Positions 33,554 to 42,566 of a stretch of DNA of 64,000 bases are shown piece by piece. Source of the stretch: Bacillota bacterium (GTDB lineage Bacteria; Bacillota; Clostridia; Christensenellales; Aristaeellaceae); the NCBI GenBank assembly GCA_023436585.1, contig JAEZIN010000012.1, positions 62,001 to 126,000 on the forward strand, given 5' to 3'. The notes below the pieces were generated by a model. That model saw only the letters and a list, made by a program, of their open reading frames with translations. It searched no databases and was not told the DNA's origin. The translations under genes and the position numbers were made by a program. The stretch's first letter is position 1; every line of letters begins with the position of its first letter.

Positions 33554-36070
33554 TCATGAGGCGCAGCTTTCGCACTCGATCACTTCCAGAGCCTTGCTGC
33601 GCACATAATAGAGGGTTTTGACGCCAGCTTCCCAAGCCTCTATGTACAGCTCCAGCACCTGGCGCAGGCTGAAATCGTTGGTGATATACAGGTTCAGGCT
33701 TTGGCCCTGGTCAATGTGCCTTTGCCGCACGCCAGCCGCCTTCACCGAATAGGATTGATCGATTTGATGGGCGTTTTTGTAGTACCAGTAGGTGGCCATG
33801 GACAGTTCCGGCGCGACCCTGGGCAGTATGATGCCCTTCTTTTCCTCCAGGAAGAACCGGTTCATGATAGGGTCAATGCCGGCGGTGGTGGAAGCCAGGA
33901 TGCTGGTGCTGCTGGTGGGGGCGATGGCGATCAGGTAGGCGTTGCGCATACCATTTTCCGCGACCTCCTCTTTCAGCGCCTGCCATCTGTCCTCCATATA
34001 ACCCCGCTTTTCAAAATACTTGCCCGTCTGCCAGTCACTGCCCGGAAACAGGGAATAAGCGCCTTTCTCCTTTGCTAAGCGGCTGCTGGCCTGTATGGCG
34101 GCATAATTGAGGTCTTCGAACACCTTGTCCACGAAATCGAGATGTGCCTGGCTCTCCCAGGCGATGCCCCGTTTGGCCAGCATATGGTGGTAGCCATGCA
34201 CGCCAAGGCCGATGCTGCGGTAGCGGCGGTTGGTGATCTCGGCGTATTCTACAGGATAATAGTTCAAATCAATCACATTGTCCAGCGCACGGACGGCAGT
34301 GGAAACCAGCTCCCGCATGGCCCCGCTGTCTTCTACAGGCAGCGCGCCAAGGGACAGGCTGGCCAGGTTGCACACCACAAAATCACCAGGCTTCGTTACG
34401 GTGACAACCACGGTATCCCCATCCTGGGTGGTCACCTGCCTGCTTAAAAGCTCAATACCGCTCATGTTTTGAGCGATCTCCGTGCACAGGTTGGAGCAGT
34501 AGATGATGCCCGCGTGGCTGTTGGGATTCATGCGGTTCACCGTGTCGCGGTTGAAGGCAAAGGGCGTGCCCGTCTCGATGGCGGATTTCAAAATAAGCCG
34601 TACCAGTTCCTTGATGGAAATCTCCCGCTTGGAAATACGCGTGTCCCGTAAACAGTCCAGATACCGCTTCTCCCATTCTTCTCCCCAGTAATCCTCCAAC
34701 GCGTAGCCTTTGACGGTGAGTATTTGATGCGGGCACATCAAAAACCAGCTTTGGTCCAGGCTTTCCTTGGCCATGCGCCAGAAAAGGTCCGGGTAGCATA
34801 CGGCGGGAAACACGTCATGCGCCTTCAGCCTGTCGTCGCCGTTATTGGTTCGAAGCTGCAAAAACTCCGGCATGTCCCTGTGCCATACATCCAGGTACAC
34901 CGCCACGGCACCCTGCCGCATGCCTAACTGATCCACCGCCACGGCGGTGGCGTTTACCAGCTTGATCCAGCGGATCACGCCGCCGGCCGCCCCTTCAAAG
35001 CCGCGGATGCTGCTGCCGTTGGCGCGCACCTTGCCAAGGTAAATGCCCATGCCGCCGCCGAATTTGGATACCCTGGCGAAATTATCAACGGTCCGGTAGA
35101 TGCCGTCCAGGCTGTCGGGCATGGTGTCGATAAAGCAGCTGGACAATTGATGGTAAGGCTTGCGGGCGTTGGATAGGGTGGGCGTCGCCATGGTGAGCTG
35201 CAACAGGCTCAGCATATCGTAGAATTTCTTCACCCACATGTCCCTGTCCTGCTTTTCCTCCATGGCCAAATGCATGGCAATGCCAAGGTACATCTCCTGG
35301 GGCGTTTCCAGGGGAACGTGGCGGTGGGTTTGAACCACATAGCGCTGCAATAAAAGGTCCAACCCGGCGTAATTCAATAAGTGGTTGCGCTCATTTGCTA
35401 TGTATGCCTCATACCTGTCGACTTCCGCCTTGGAGTAATGCTCCAGGATATAGGCGCCGTACAGCCCCTCCTCCGTCAGATGGCGTATTTTTTCATAGAG
35501 ATTTGTGACCTTCCTGCGGGCAAGCTCCTCCCCCAACGTTTTCTCAAAAAGGAAATAGTGCATCCTTGCAGCGATAAATTCCCATTTGGGCGCTTCCTGG
35601 GTGGTCAGCTCCACGGCAGCCTTTACGAGGGCTGAAAGCCGCTGGTCCTCCGCCATGTCCGGTTTCATGAAAGAGTCATACTTGGCGTGAAGGCGGGCGA
35701 GGTCATACGCGTCCTCCGGGAAATCCTTCTGCACCCGCATCAGGCATTCGTGCAGCCTGTTTACGGAAAGCGCATCGGATAAAGCGCGGCAGGTGGCCCG
35801 AAGGCGCGACCTTACCTCCCTGTACAATATATAGCTTTTGGCCACCTGATAAAAGCCCTGGGCCATCAGCGCCTGCTCCACCAGGTCCTGTATGGCCTCC
35901 ACGGTAACTGGCACGCTTGTATCCATGTGCTGTTCCACATGCTTTAAAAGCCCCGCAAGCGTTTCCGCTTCCGGCGCTTGTCCAACGCTTAAAAATGCCT
36001 TGTCCATGGCGGCAGTGATCTTGTCGCTCCGGTACTCTTCCCGGCTTCCGTTACGCTTTATAATGTGCAT
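33554..36070 (-). CDS. nrdA: Ribonucleotide reductase class I, large subunit
   Basis: 838 residues. The N-terminal ATP-cone (1-90, HIIKRNGSREEYRSDKI) gives allosteric activity control. The catalytic barrel includes TPTLSNARKPYHQLSSCF, with the first redox Cys, FNRDTVNRMNPNSH and CSNLCTEI (radical Cys region), and APTSSTSILASTTAGIDP. The C-terminus ends CESCAS, a C-x2-C tail that shuttles electrons from thioredoxin or glutaredoxin. Transcribed with nrdB. An inverted repeat AGGTAAG/CTTACCT lies just upstream. Confidence 0.95.
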   Translation of the reverse strand: MHIIKRNGSREEYRSDKITAAMDKAFLSVGQAPEAETLAGLLKHVEQHMDTSVPVTVEAIQDLVEQALMAQGFYQVAKSYILYREVRSRLRATCRALSDALSVNRLHECLMRVQKDFPEDAYDLARLHAKYDSFMKPDMAEDQRLSALVKAAVELTTQEAPKWEFIAARMHYFLFEKTLGEELARRKVTNLYEKIRHLTEEGLYGAYILEHYSKAEVDRYEAYIANERNHLLNYAGLDLLLQRYVVQTHRHVPLETPQEMYLGIAMHLAMEEKQDRDMWVKKFYDMLSLLQLTMATPTLSNARKPYHQLSSCFIDTMPDSLDGIYRTVDNFARVSKFGGGMGIYLGKVRANGSSIRGFEGAAGGVIRWIKLVNATAVAVDQLGMRQGAVAVYLDVWHRDMPEFLQLRTNNGDDRLKAHDVFPAVCYPDLFWRMAKESLDQSWFLMCPHQILTVKGYALEDYWGEEWEKRYLDCLRDTRISKREISIKELVRLILKSAIETGTPFAFNRDTVNRMNPNSHAGIIYCSNLCTEIAQNMSGIELLSRQVTTQDGDTVVVTVTKPGDFVVCNLASLSLGALPVEDSGAMRELVSTAVRALDNVIDLNYYPVEYAEITNRRYRSIGLGVHGYHHMLAKRGIAWESQAHLDFVDKVFEDLNYAAIQASSRLAKEKGAYSLFPGSDWQTGKYFEKRGYMEDRWQALKEEVAENGMRNAYLIAIAPTSSTSILASTTAGIDPIMNRFFLEEKKGIILPRVAPELSMATYWYYKNAHQIDQSYSVKAAGVRQRHIDQGQSLNLYITNDFSLRQVLELYIEAWEAGVKTLYYVRSKALEVIECESCAS

Positions 36071-36098
36071 GGCAGTGCCTCACTTTCCAAAGGGTATA

Positions 36099-36121
36099 AG
36101 GTAAGTACTTGCATCTTACCT
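36099..36121. promoter_or_regulatory. Inverted repeat upstream of nrdA
   Basis: Perfect 7-bp arms AGGTAAG (36099-36105) / CTTACCT (36115-36121) with a 9-base spacer, 29 bases before the nrdA start. Could be a repressor site or a 5' leader hairpin; it does not match the NrdR-box consensus I know. Confidence 0.45.
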
Positions 36122-36150
36122 CAAAAAGCGAAAGATGAAACGAATGGTGC

Positions 36151-36179
36151 TTGACAGTCCGCTCCACCCCGCATATAAT
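36151..36179 (+). promoter_or_regulatory. Consensus sigma-A promoter of the T-box operon
   Basis: TTGACA (36151-36156), exact 17-base spacer, TATAAT (36174-36179): a perfect match to consensus. Confidence 0.92.
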
Positions 36180-36186
36180 GGGGAAC

Positions 36187-36456
36187 AACAAGCGATGACG
36201 GGACCAAGTACCTTGATGTACCAGCCTTCAGAGAGCTTCCGTCCGGTGCAAGGAAGCGGCGGTTTTCAGGGGAATACTTCCCGGAGCTCAAGGCCGAAAG
36301 CAATTTGCCGCGTAGGCTGAGCCGGTGCGCCGGATACAGCGTTTGGGAAGAACGTAAATGCGCTTTTCCCGCAAAGGGTATGACCCGCAAGGGTATGCCA
36401 AATGGAAGTGGTACCGTGGCTTATGCCGCCTTCCCCAAACAGGGGAAGGCGTTTTT
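36187..36456 (+). promoter_or_regulatory. T-box riboswitch, tyrosine specifier
   Basis: Leader RNA beginning near 36187. The stem I distal block AGAGAGCTTCCGTCCGGTG (36230-36248) has the AGAGA and GGTG motifs. The specifier loop GGAATACTTC (36271-36280) presents UAC (36275-36277), a tyrosine codon. The T-box proper is in GAAGTGGTACCGTGG (36404-36418). The terminator is CGCCTTCCCC AAACA GGGGAAGGCG then T5 (36427-36455). Uncharged tRNA-Tyr would pair with specifier and T-box, favour the antiterminator, and allow transcription of the aminotransferase-tyrS-yigZ-alkD genes. The downstream tyrS fits the specifier. Confidence 0.92.
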
Positions 36457-36483
36457 CTTTCCCCGAAACTAAAGGAGGATACT

Positions 36484-37671
36484 ATGAATGCATCGGATTT
36501 GACCTTCGCCAAACGGTTCGACGGCATCACAGGCAGCGCCATCCGGGAGATATTGAAGCTCATGGGTACGCCGGGCATGATCTCCTTCGGCGGCGGCAAC
36601 CCGGCCTCCAGCGCACTGCCGGAGGACACCGTATCCCGCCTTTGCCAGAAGGTGCTGAAGGAAAACGGCAAAAACATACTGCAATATGGCACGACGGAAG
36701 GGTATGCCCCGCTTAAAGAAAGCCTCGCTCCTTACCTCAAGCGCCAGTTTGGCTTTGAAGTAAAACCGGATGAGATTCTGCCTGTTTCCGGCTCCAGCCA
36801 GGCCATGGACTTAATATGCAAGGCGCTGATCAATCCCGGAGACGTAATCCTGGTGGAGAATCCCACGTTCCTTGGCAACATGCAGTGCATGCGGCTGTAC
36901 CAGGCCAATGTGGTGCCGGTGGAAAGCGACGAGGGCGGTATCCGCATCGACAAGCTGGAGGAGGCCATCCTAAAGCACAAGCCCAAGATGCTCTATACCA
37001 TCCCCACCTTCCAGAACCCCACCGGCAAAACGCTGGCGGCGGACCGGCGCTCCAAAATCGCTGCCCTGGCGGAAAAGTACGGCTTTGTGGTAGCGGAGGA
37101 TGATCCCTACCGTGATTTACGGTATTCCGGAACACCGCTGCCCTCCATCAAATCCTACGATAAATCAGGGCTGGTGGTCTTTATGGGCAGCTTCTCCAAG
37201 CTGATTTCCCCCGGCCTGCGGGTCGGCTATATCGCGGCCCATCCTGCCATTTTGCGCAAATGCGTCATTGGCAAGCAATCCGCCGATGTGCATACCGCCA
37301 CATTGAACCAGGCGGTGGTGGACGCCTTCTTTAGGGAGGACCTGCTGGACAGCCATGTGGCCGCCATCTGCAAAAGCTATGCTATGCATCTAAACGCCAT
37401 GCTGGAGGAATTGTCGTATTTCCCGGAGGGAACGAACTATTTAAGGCCCGAAGGCGGCCTGTTCGTATGGGCAGAACTGCCTGAGGGCGTCGATGCAACG
37501 TCCCTATTGATGAAGGCCGTGGAGCGGAAGGTGGCCTATGTGCCCGGCACCCACTTTTTCGCGGAAGGCGGCCATCAAAACACGATGCGGCTCAACTTTT
37601 CCAACAGTCCCATTGAAAAAATACACGAAGGCATGGGCATACTTCGGCAGGTCATTGCCGAAGCCATGTAA
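36484..37671 (+). CDS. PLP-dependent aminotransferase, probably aromatic amino acid type
   Basis: 395 residues, class I/II fold-type I (MocR/2-aminoadipate aminotransferase-like subgroup). Seen: ISFGGGNPASSALPE, the PLP region VSGSSQAMDLICKAL, PTFQNPTGKT, AEDDPYRDL, and the PLP Lys in GSFSKLISPGLRVGY. The start is ATG at 36484 with AAAGGAGG five bases upstream; the open frame extends into the T-box leader, which is not coding. Placement under a tyrosine T-box and before tyrS suggests a role in tyrosine/phenylalanine synthesis, although the subgroup also includes 2-aminoadipate and branched-chain enzymes. Confidence 0.85.
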   Translation: MNASDLTFAKRFDGITGSAIREILKLMGTPGMISFGGGNPASSALPEDTVSRLCQKVLKENGKNILQYGTTEGYAPLKESLAPYLKRQFGFEVKPDEILPVSGSSQAMDLICKALINPGDVILVENPTFLGNMQCMRLYQANVVPVESDEGGIRIDKLEEAILKHKPKMLYTIPTFQNPTGKTLAADRRSKIAALAEKYGFVVAEDDPYRDLRYSGTPLPSIKSYDKSGLVVFMGSFSKLISPGLRVGYIAAHPAILRKCVIGKQSADVHTATLNQAVVDAFFREDLLDSHVAAICKSYAMHLNAMLEELSYFPEGTNYLRPEGGLFVWAELPEGVDATSLLMKAVERKVAYVPGTHFFAEGGHQNTMRLNFSNSPIEKIHEGMGILRQVIAEAM

Positions 37672-37691
37672 TTGAAGGAGGATCAGCAGTC

Positions 37692-38918
37692 ATGCATATT
37701 CTGGATATATTGAAGGAACGGGGCTTTATCGCCCAGATCACTTTTGAGGAAGACCTATACAAGCTGCTGGAGAAGGAGCAGGTCACCTACTACGTTGGCT
37801 TTGACCCCACCGCCGATAGCCTGCACGTGGGCCATTTCATCCCCATCATGGCCATGGCGCACCTGCAAAGGGCCGGCCATCGCCCAATCGCGCTGTGCGG
37901 CGGCGGCACCACCATGGTAGGTGACCCCAGCGGCAAGACGGACATGCGCAGGATGCTGTCCAAAGAGGATATCGCACAAAATGCCCAAGCCATCAAGAAG
38001 CAATTGGCCCGGCTCATTGACTTTTCCGATGGGAAAGCGCTTCTTGTAAACAATGCCGACTGGCTTTTGCACCTCAATTACGTGGATTTTTTGCGGGATA
38101 TCGGCTCCCTGTTCTCCGTCAACCGTATGCTGACGGCGGAATGCTATAAGCAGCGCCTGGAAAAGGGCCTCACCTTCCTGGAATTTAACTATATGCTGAT
38201 GCAAAGCTACGACTTTTTGCGCTTGTTCAAGGACCACGGCTGCCGGCTGCAGATGGGCGGCGACGACCAGTGGAGCAACATCCTTTCCGGCGCGGACTTG
38301 ATCCGCCGCAAGGAGCAGGAGGACGCCTTCGCCCTGACCTTCAAGCTATTGATGACCCACGACGGCAAAAAGATGGGCAAAACCGAAGCCGGCGCGCTGT
38401 GGCTGTCTGCCGACAGAACTTCGCCCTTTGATTTCTACCAGTACTGGCGCAACGTGGATGACCAGGATGTGGAAAAATGCCTGGCGCTTTTGACCTTCCT
38501 GCCCATGGAGGAGGTCCGCCGGCTGGGCGGTTTGAAGGATTCCGCCATCAATGAAGCCAAGCGTGTGCTGGCCTTTGAAATCACCAAGCTCATCCACGGC
38601 GAGGAAGAAGCCCAAAAGGCAGCCAATGCAGCCCAGGCCCTTTTCGCGGGCGGGGCTGACAGCGAGCATGTGCCCAGCTTTGAAGTAACACAGGCCCAGC
38701 TTCAGGAGGACAACCGATTGACCAGTCTTTTGGCCTTGTGCGGCCTGTGCGCAAGCCGCGGGGAAGCGCGCAAAATGGTGCAATCCGGCGCGGTGCTGGT
38801 AGCCGAAGAAAAGGTGACAGACATCGAGTACCGCATACTCATGGAAGCCATTACTGCCGACGGCCTGCTTCTTCGCAAGGGAAAGAAGAACTACTGCCGT
38901 CTCATTTTGAAGGGATGA
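37692..38918 (+). CDS. tyrS: Tyrosyl-tRNA synthetase
   Basis: 408 residues, normal length. The HIGH-type motif is in VGFDPTADSLHVGHF, the KMSKS-type loop is KKMGKTEAGALWL, tyrosine-site residues are in QMGGDDQWSN, and a C-terminal S4 RNA-binding domain (about 340-405) carries ASRGEARKMVQSGAV. Charges tRNA-Tyr in the cytoplasm. GGAGG precedes the ATG. Controlled by the upstream tyrosine T-box together with the aminotransferase. Confidence 0.97.
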   Translation: MHILDILKERGFIAQITFEEDLYKLLEKEQVTYYVGFDPTADSLHVGHFIPIMAMAHLQRAGHRPIALCGGGTTMVGDPSGKTDMRRMLSKEDIAQNAQAIKKQLARLIDFSDGKALLVNNADWLLHLNYVDFLRDIGSLFSVNRMLTAECYKQRLEKGLTFLEFNYMLMQSYDFLRLFKDHGCRLQMGGDDQWSNILSGADLIRRKEQEDAFALTFKLLMTHDGKKMGKTEAGALWLSADRTSPFDFYQYWRNVDDQDVEKCLALLTFLPMEEVRRLGGLKDSAINEAKRVLAFEITKLIHGEEEAQKAANAAQALFAGGADSEHVPSFEVTQAQLQEDNRLTSLLALCGLCASRGEARKMVQSGAVLVAEEKVTDIEYRILMEAITADGLLLRKGKKNYCRLILKG

Positions 38919-39547
38919 ACTCCTTCAAAACCGTAAAATGTGCGGCCAGCGATGAGTATATCGTGCAAAAAAGCCGCTTCATCGGCCATGCCGCTCCCGC
39001 TGACAGCGAGGAGACGGCATTGGCATTTCTGCAGAAGATACGGCAGGAACATAAGGATGCCAATCACAACTGCTATGCTTATGTAATCGGGCAAAACGCA
39101 GGCATCATGCGCTATTCGGATGACGGAGAACCTGGCGGCACCGCCGGGCTCCCTATATTGGAAGTCATCCGCGCCCGGGGTGTCATAAATGTGTGCGTTG
39201 TGGCAACGCGGTATTTCGGGGGTATATTACTGGGTGCCGGCGGGCTTGTCCGGGCTTACAGCCACACCTGCGCTCTGGCCTTGAATGCCGCACAGGTGGC
39301 GGTGATGGAAAAAAGCCAGCGGTGGTGGGTGGAGGTCGCGTACCCCCAGTGGGATAAGGTGCTTCACCATTTGAAAAACAGGCCTTTGCTGATCGAAAAA
39401 ACCGAGTTTGCCGCGACGGTCACCTGCACGCTGCTCCTACGGGAAAAGGATGCACCGGAAATGCTGACTTTGGTGGATACGATGACAGACGGCCAAGCAG
39501 AAAAAATGTTGGTTGAGGAGCTGTTCACTCTTTGGCCGGAGGAATAA
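38915..39547 (+). CDS. yigZ: YigZ/IMPACT-family protein
   Basis: 210 residues. The N-terminal UPF0029 domain has SRFIGHAAP, DANHNCYAYVIG, YSDDGEPGGTAGLP and VATRYFGGILLGAGGL, the family hallmark. The C-terminal DUF1949 ferredoxin-like domain spans about 135-205. Function in bacteria is unclear; the eukaryotic relative IMPACT regulates translation under stress. The start overlaps the tyrS stop by four bases (ATGA). Confidence 0.92.
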   Translation: MNSFKTVKCAASDEYIVQKSRFIGHAAPADSEETALAFLQKIRQEHKDANHNCYAYVIGQNAGIMRYSDDGEPGGTAGLPILEVIRARGVINVCVVATRYFGGILLGAGGLVRAYSHTCALALNAAQVAVMEKSQRWWVEVAYPQWDKVLHHLKNRPLLIEKTEFAATVTCTLLLREKDAPEMLTLVDTMTDGQAEKMLVEELFTLWPEE

Positions 39548-39566
39548 CCTTTAATGGAGGGTACGT

Positions 39567-40259
39567 ATGGCCAAAACGTTTGACGAGGTCATGAGGACAT
39601 TAAGAAGCCTTGGCACCGAATCCAGGTGGAGGCTCAACCTGAAAAACGGCGCAGGCAGCAACCAGTTCGGCGTAGGTTTTGGACAATTGCGTACCCTAGC
39701 GAAGGATATAACTACCGATCATGCCATGGGCATGAAGCTGTGGGAGACGGGAAACATAGACGCCATGCTGTTGGCCAGTATGATCCTGGATGCCACACTT
39801 CTCCCGAAGGAACAGGCGGAAAAGATGGCCGCTCCCCTTACCTATTCGCCGCTGATTGATGAGTTTGCCTTCAGCGCGCTGGCAAAGGCGCCTTACCAGG
39901 AGCAGCTTATATTAAAGTGGATCTATTCCCCTGCGGCCACCTTGGGCAGAATAGGCTGGAACCTTCTCGTGGATGTGATATCGGAGAAAAAGCCCCTTCC
40001 CCTTCCCATCGATGAAATCCTGTCTCACATCGAAAACAAGATGAAGGAGGCCGCCAAGCCAAAGCAGGAGGCCATGAACCACTGCCTATGCGAGATCGGC
40101 ATCCGCATGCCGGAATATACGGAACGGTGCATTGCCATCGGCATGAAGCTGGGCAGGCTGGATGACCGCCCTATACCCAAGGGCTGTACCTCCTCCTACG
40201 CGCCGGAATGGATCGCGGCCGGGATTAAGCTGCGGGAAAAGCAGAAGGGATATACTTAA
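39567..40259 (+). CDS. DNA alkylation repair enzyme, AlkD-like
   Basis: 230 residues, all-helical HEAT-like repeats of the DNA alkylation repair (AlkD/AlkC-like) family: GVGFGQLRTLAKDI, LWETGNIDAMLLASMILD, FAFSALAKAP. AlkD removes bulky or cationic alkylated bases without flipping them. This shorter version might lack glycosylase activity, so the exact role is not certain. AGGG precedes the ATG. Last gene of the T-box operon. Confidence 0.8.
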   Translation: MAKTFDEVMRTLRSLGTESRWRLNLKNGAGSNQFGVGFGQLRTLAKDITTDHAMGMKLWETGNIDAMLLASMILDATLLPKEQAEKMAAPLTYSPLIDEFAFSALAKAPYQEQLILKWIYSPAATLGRIGWNLLVDVISEKKPLPLPIDEILSHIENKMKEAAKPKQEAMNHCLCEIGIRMPEYTERCIAIGMKLGRLDDRPIPKGCTSSYAPEWIAAGIKLREKQKGYT

Positions 40260-40278
40260 ACCGAGCGGTATCAAATGA

Positions 40279-40310
40279 AAAAGGCGCTGCCACAAACGGC
40301 AGCGCCTTTT
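40279..40310. terminator. Bidirectional terminator ending the T-box operon
   Basis: Perfect 13-bp stem AAAAGGCGCTGCC (40279-40291) / GGCAGCGCCTTTT (40298-40310), 6-base loop. Confidence 0.92.
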
Positions 40311-40332
40311 GCTTGCCCAAGCAACAATTTCC

Positions 40333-41799
40333 TTATGCCCTCCTGGCTTTTATGGCGCCGATATACCGCTTTAGTGTACTCCGGTTCATCCAAGCCACGA
40401 GCCCTGCATAAGCCGCGACAATGAGAAGCTTATAACCGATATTGAGAAGGCTCACATCATACATCCACCTTGTGTAGCTGAAATACAGGCCTATCCCGGA
40501 AAGCAGGGTGACCGCCAGCACCACCTTCAAGAAGGCGGTGATGCGGAAGCCAGCCGTATTGAATTTACGCGCGATGATGACAGCAATCACCACCCGCAGC
40601 ATCATGGCAATAATGTCCGCCAGGGCGGAACCATACATGTCCAGCATGGGGATCAATAAAGCCGACAGCGCTATGTTCAAAAGACTCGAACTGACGGTAG
40701 TGATGAAAACCAGACGGCTGGCCTTTTTTTCATACAGCAGCAGGTTGATGTAAGGATAATACATGCTCTTGATGGCAAAGGTAGCCACGGAAAGAGGCAC
40801 CACGGTCCAGGCCTCGCGATAGTTTTGATTGAGAAAAAGAAGGATGACCTCATGGGAAAAAAGCGCAATGAGCAAGAAGATCAGGCCGCTGAGCCATGCG
40901 ATGGCAGACGCCATCTGCCGGGTGGCGGCCAGTTTTTTTTCGCCACCCTCCTGCATCTGGGTAAAAAACCAGGGCTGGAAGGCGGAGTTCATGGAGCTTT
41001 GGGCGATATCCGTCAGCGTGCCGAACTGGCTGGCCAGCCCGAACAGGCCTACAACAGACAATGTCGCCCAGTTTTTAATCAATACCCTGGAAACCAGCTG
41101 AGCAATATTTGTGGAAATATTGTGCGGTATGATCGGTATGGAATACTGCAGCGTCTCCTTGAGGATGGCCTTGTCCATGCAAAAAACGATCAGCTTTCTT
41201 TGCTTCAAGTCTATCAGCACATAAGTGCAAAACAGGATGTTGGCAATCATGGTGGCCAGCAAAACGCCTAGGGCACCCATGCCCATTCTGACCACAAATA
41301 AAAATGTAAAGCCAAAATTCACGAAAAAGAAGGAAGTGCTTGTAATCACGACACGTTTGGAATCCTGCATGGCATAAAGTATACGGGAATACATGGTGTA
41401 TACACAGCCGAAAACCAAGCCCAGAAGCGCCACAAATACCACGGGGAAAAAGGTGATGCCCTCAAACACCAGTGCGGAAAGCACCTGGTTGAACACCACA
41501 AACAAAAGCAGAAAACCGAAACCGGACGCAAAGGAAAAAAGAATCATGGTTCCAAAATACCGTTTTAACTTTTCCTCATCCGCCTTGTACTCCACATAAA
41601 AACGGGAGACCGACATAAAAAGGGAAAACACGATAATATAGCTGGATACCTGGGTAAAGCTGTTGATAAGGTTGGTGGTTCCGTAATCCTCGGTGGAAAG
41701 GTAAGCAGTATACAGGGGCAGCAGAAAAAAAGTGAATGCCTTCAGCAGAACATCGTTGACCGTATAAATCAGGGAGTTGCCAAGAACGCGTTTGTTCAT
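40333..41799 (-). CDS. Polysaccharide flippase-like membrane transporter (MOP superfamily)
   Basis: 488 residues with about 14 membrane helices. The opening NKRVLGNSLIYTVNDVLLKAFTF and the YGTTNLINSF segment match the oligosaccharide-flippase (Wzx/RfbX/MurJ-related) branch of the MOP exporters. It would move a lipid-linked glycan across the membrane. No glycosyltransferases are adjacent, so the substrate is unknown. Shares the terminator at 40279-40310 with the convergent alkD-type gene. Confidence 0.85.
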   Translation of the reverse strand: MNKRVLGNSLIYTVNDVLLKAFTFFLLPLYTAYLSTEDYGTTNLINSFTQVSSYIIVFSLFMSVSRFYVEYKADEEKLKRYFGTMILFSFASGFGFLLLFVVFNQVLSALVFEGITFFPVVFVALLGLVFGCVYTMYSRILYAMQDSKRVVITSTSFFFVNFGFTFLFVVRMGMGALGVLLATMIANILFCTYVLIDLKQRKLIVFCMDKAILKETLQYSIPIIPHNISTNIAQLVSRVLIKNWATLSVVGLFGLASQFGTLTDIAQSSMNSAFQPWFFTQMQEGGEKKLAATRQMASAIAWLSGLIFLLIALFSHEVILLFLNQNYREAWTVVPLSVATFAIKSMYYPYINLLLYEKKASRLVFITTVSSSLLNIALSALLIPMLDMYGSALADIIAMMLRVVIAVIIARKFNTAGFRITAFLKVVLAVTLLSGIGLYFSYTRWMYDVSLLNIGYKLLIVAAYAGLVAWMNRSTLKRYIGAIKARRA

Positions 41800-41986
41800 T
41801 CACGGGCCCTTTCCATTCAGCAAAAATGGATGATTCCACAGGGAATACGGGCATGCCGCATATGCTGCCTGAAGCAGGCACAGAACTGCTTGTACAAACA
41901 TACCCGCATTGCATGATAATCCCAATTCTGCCATCCCGTCAAGTGTGCGCGTTCTCCCTCCGGTTCATACGCCTTCACAAATCATA

Positions 41987-42412
41987 CTATTTCGCATCCT
42001 TCTGCCCCACAAAATTCCACATGATTCCAAATTTGTCGAAGACCACACCGGCGCAAGGGCTATAAAAGGTTTCTGCCAAGGGCATGCCGATGGTCCCTTC
42101 CTCCGCCAGAACGGCGAAGGCATGCTTGACAGCCTCCACGCTTGCTTCCACGGCAATGGACATCTTTTCCGTATCCTGGTCGTTCAGCTCATGGCCGGGA
42201 CCGCAGTCGGACATCCGGATAAAATCGTCGCCCATTTTCAGCGTCGCCTGTACGACTCTGTTTTTGTATACATCTGGAACATGCATGCCGGGCTGCGCCG
42301 GCAATTCAGAAAAGTTCATCCTCTGAAGCACATCCGTTTTAAATGCCCGCTTGTATAGCTCGATTGCGCTTGCGCATGAGCCGTCAAATGTGAGATACGG
42401 CCTTATTTCCAT
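41987..42412 (-). CDS. PhnB-like VOC-superfamily protein
   Basis: 141 residues. Opens with IRPYLTFDGSCASAIELYKRAF, the signature of the PhnB/glyoxalase-like VOC subfamily, with a second half ending DKFGIMWNFVG. Members are small metal-binding or ligand-binding proteins, mostly of unknown function; despite the PhnB name there is no evidence of phosphonate metabolism. GGGGAGG precedes the ATG. Single gene. Confidence 0.88.
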   Translation of the reverse strand: MEIRPYLTFDGSCASAIELYKRAFKTDVLQRMNFSELPAQPGMHVPDVYKNRVVQATLKMGDDFIRMSDCGPGHELNDQDTEKMSIAVEASVEAVKHAFAVLAEEGTIGMPLAETFYSPCAGVVFDKFGIMWNFVGQKDAK

Positions 42413-42566
42413 GGATAATCCTCCCCAAACATGAATTGAATTTTGAGAATTGAAGGCAAGGTTTACAATGTATTATTCTTCCTTCAGTGCTCACTCATGT
42501 ATTACCCAGATAAATTGCACATGAAAATCGCCATGCATGCTTGCACGGCGATAATTACCAGACAGT

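Noticed and set aside
36358..36483. An N-terminal extension of the aminotransferase frame
   Set aside because: These codons lie inside the T-box antiterminator/terminator; the RBS places the start at 36484.
41987..42412. Linking the PhnB-like VOC gene to the phn-type transport operon
   Set aside because: The PhnB name is historical; the gene is 34 kb away and there is no sequence evidence for phosphonate metabolism.
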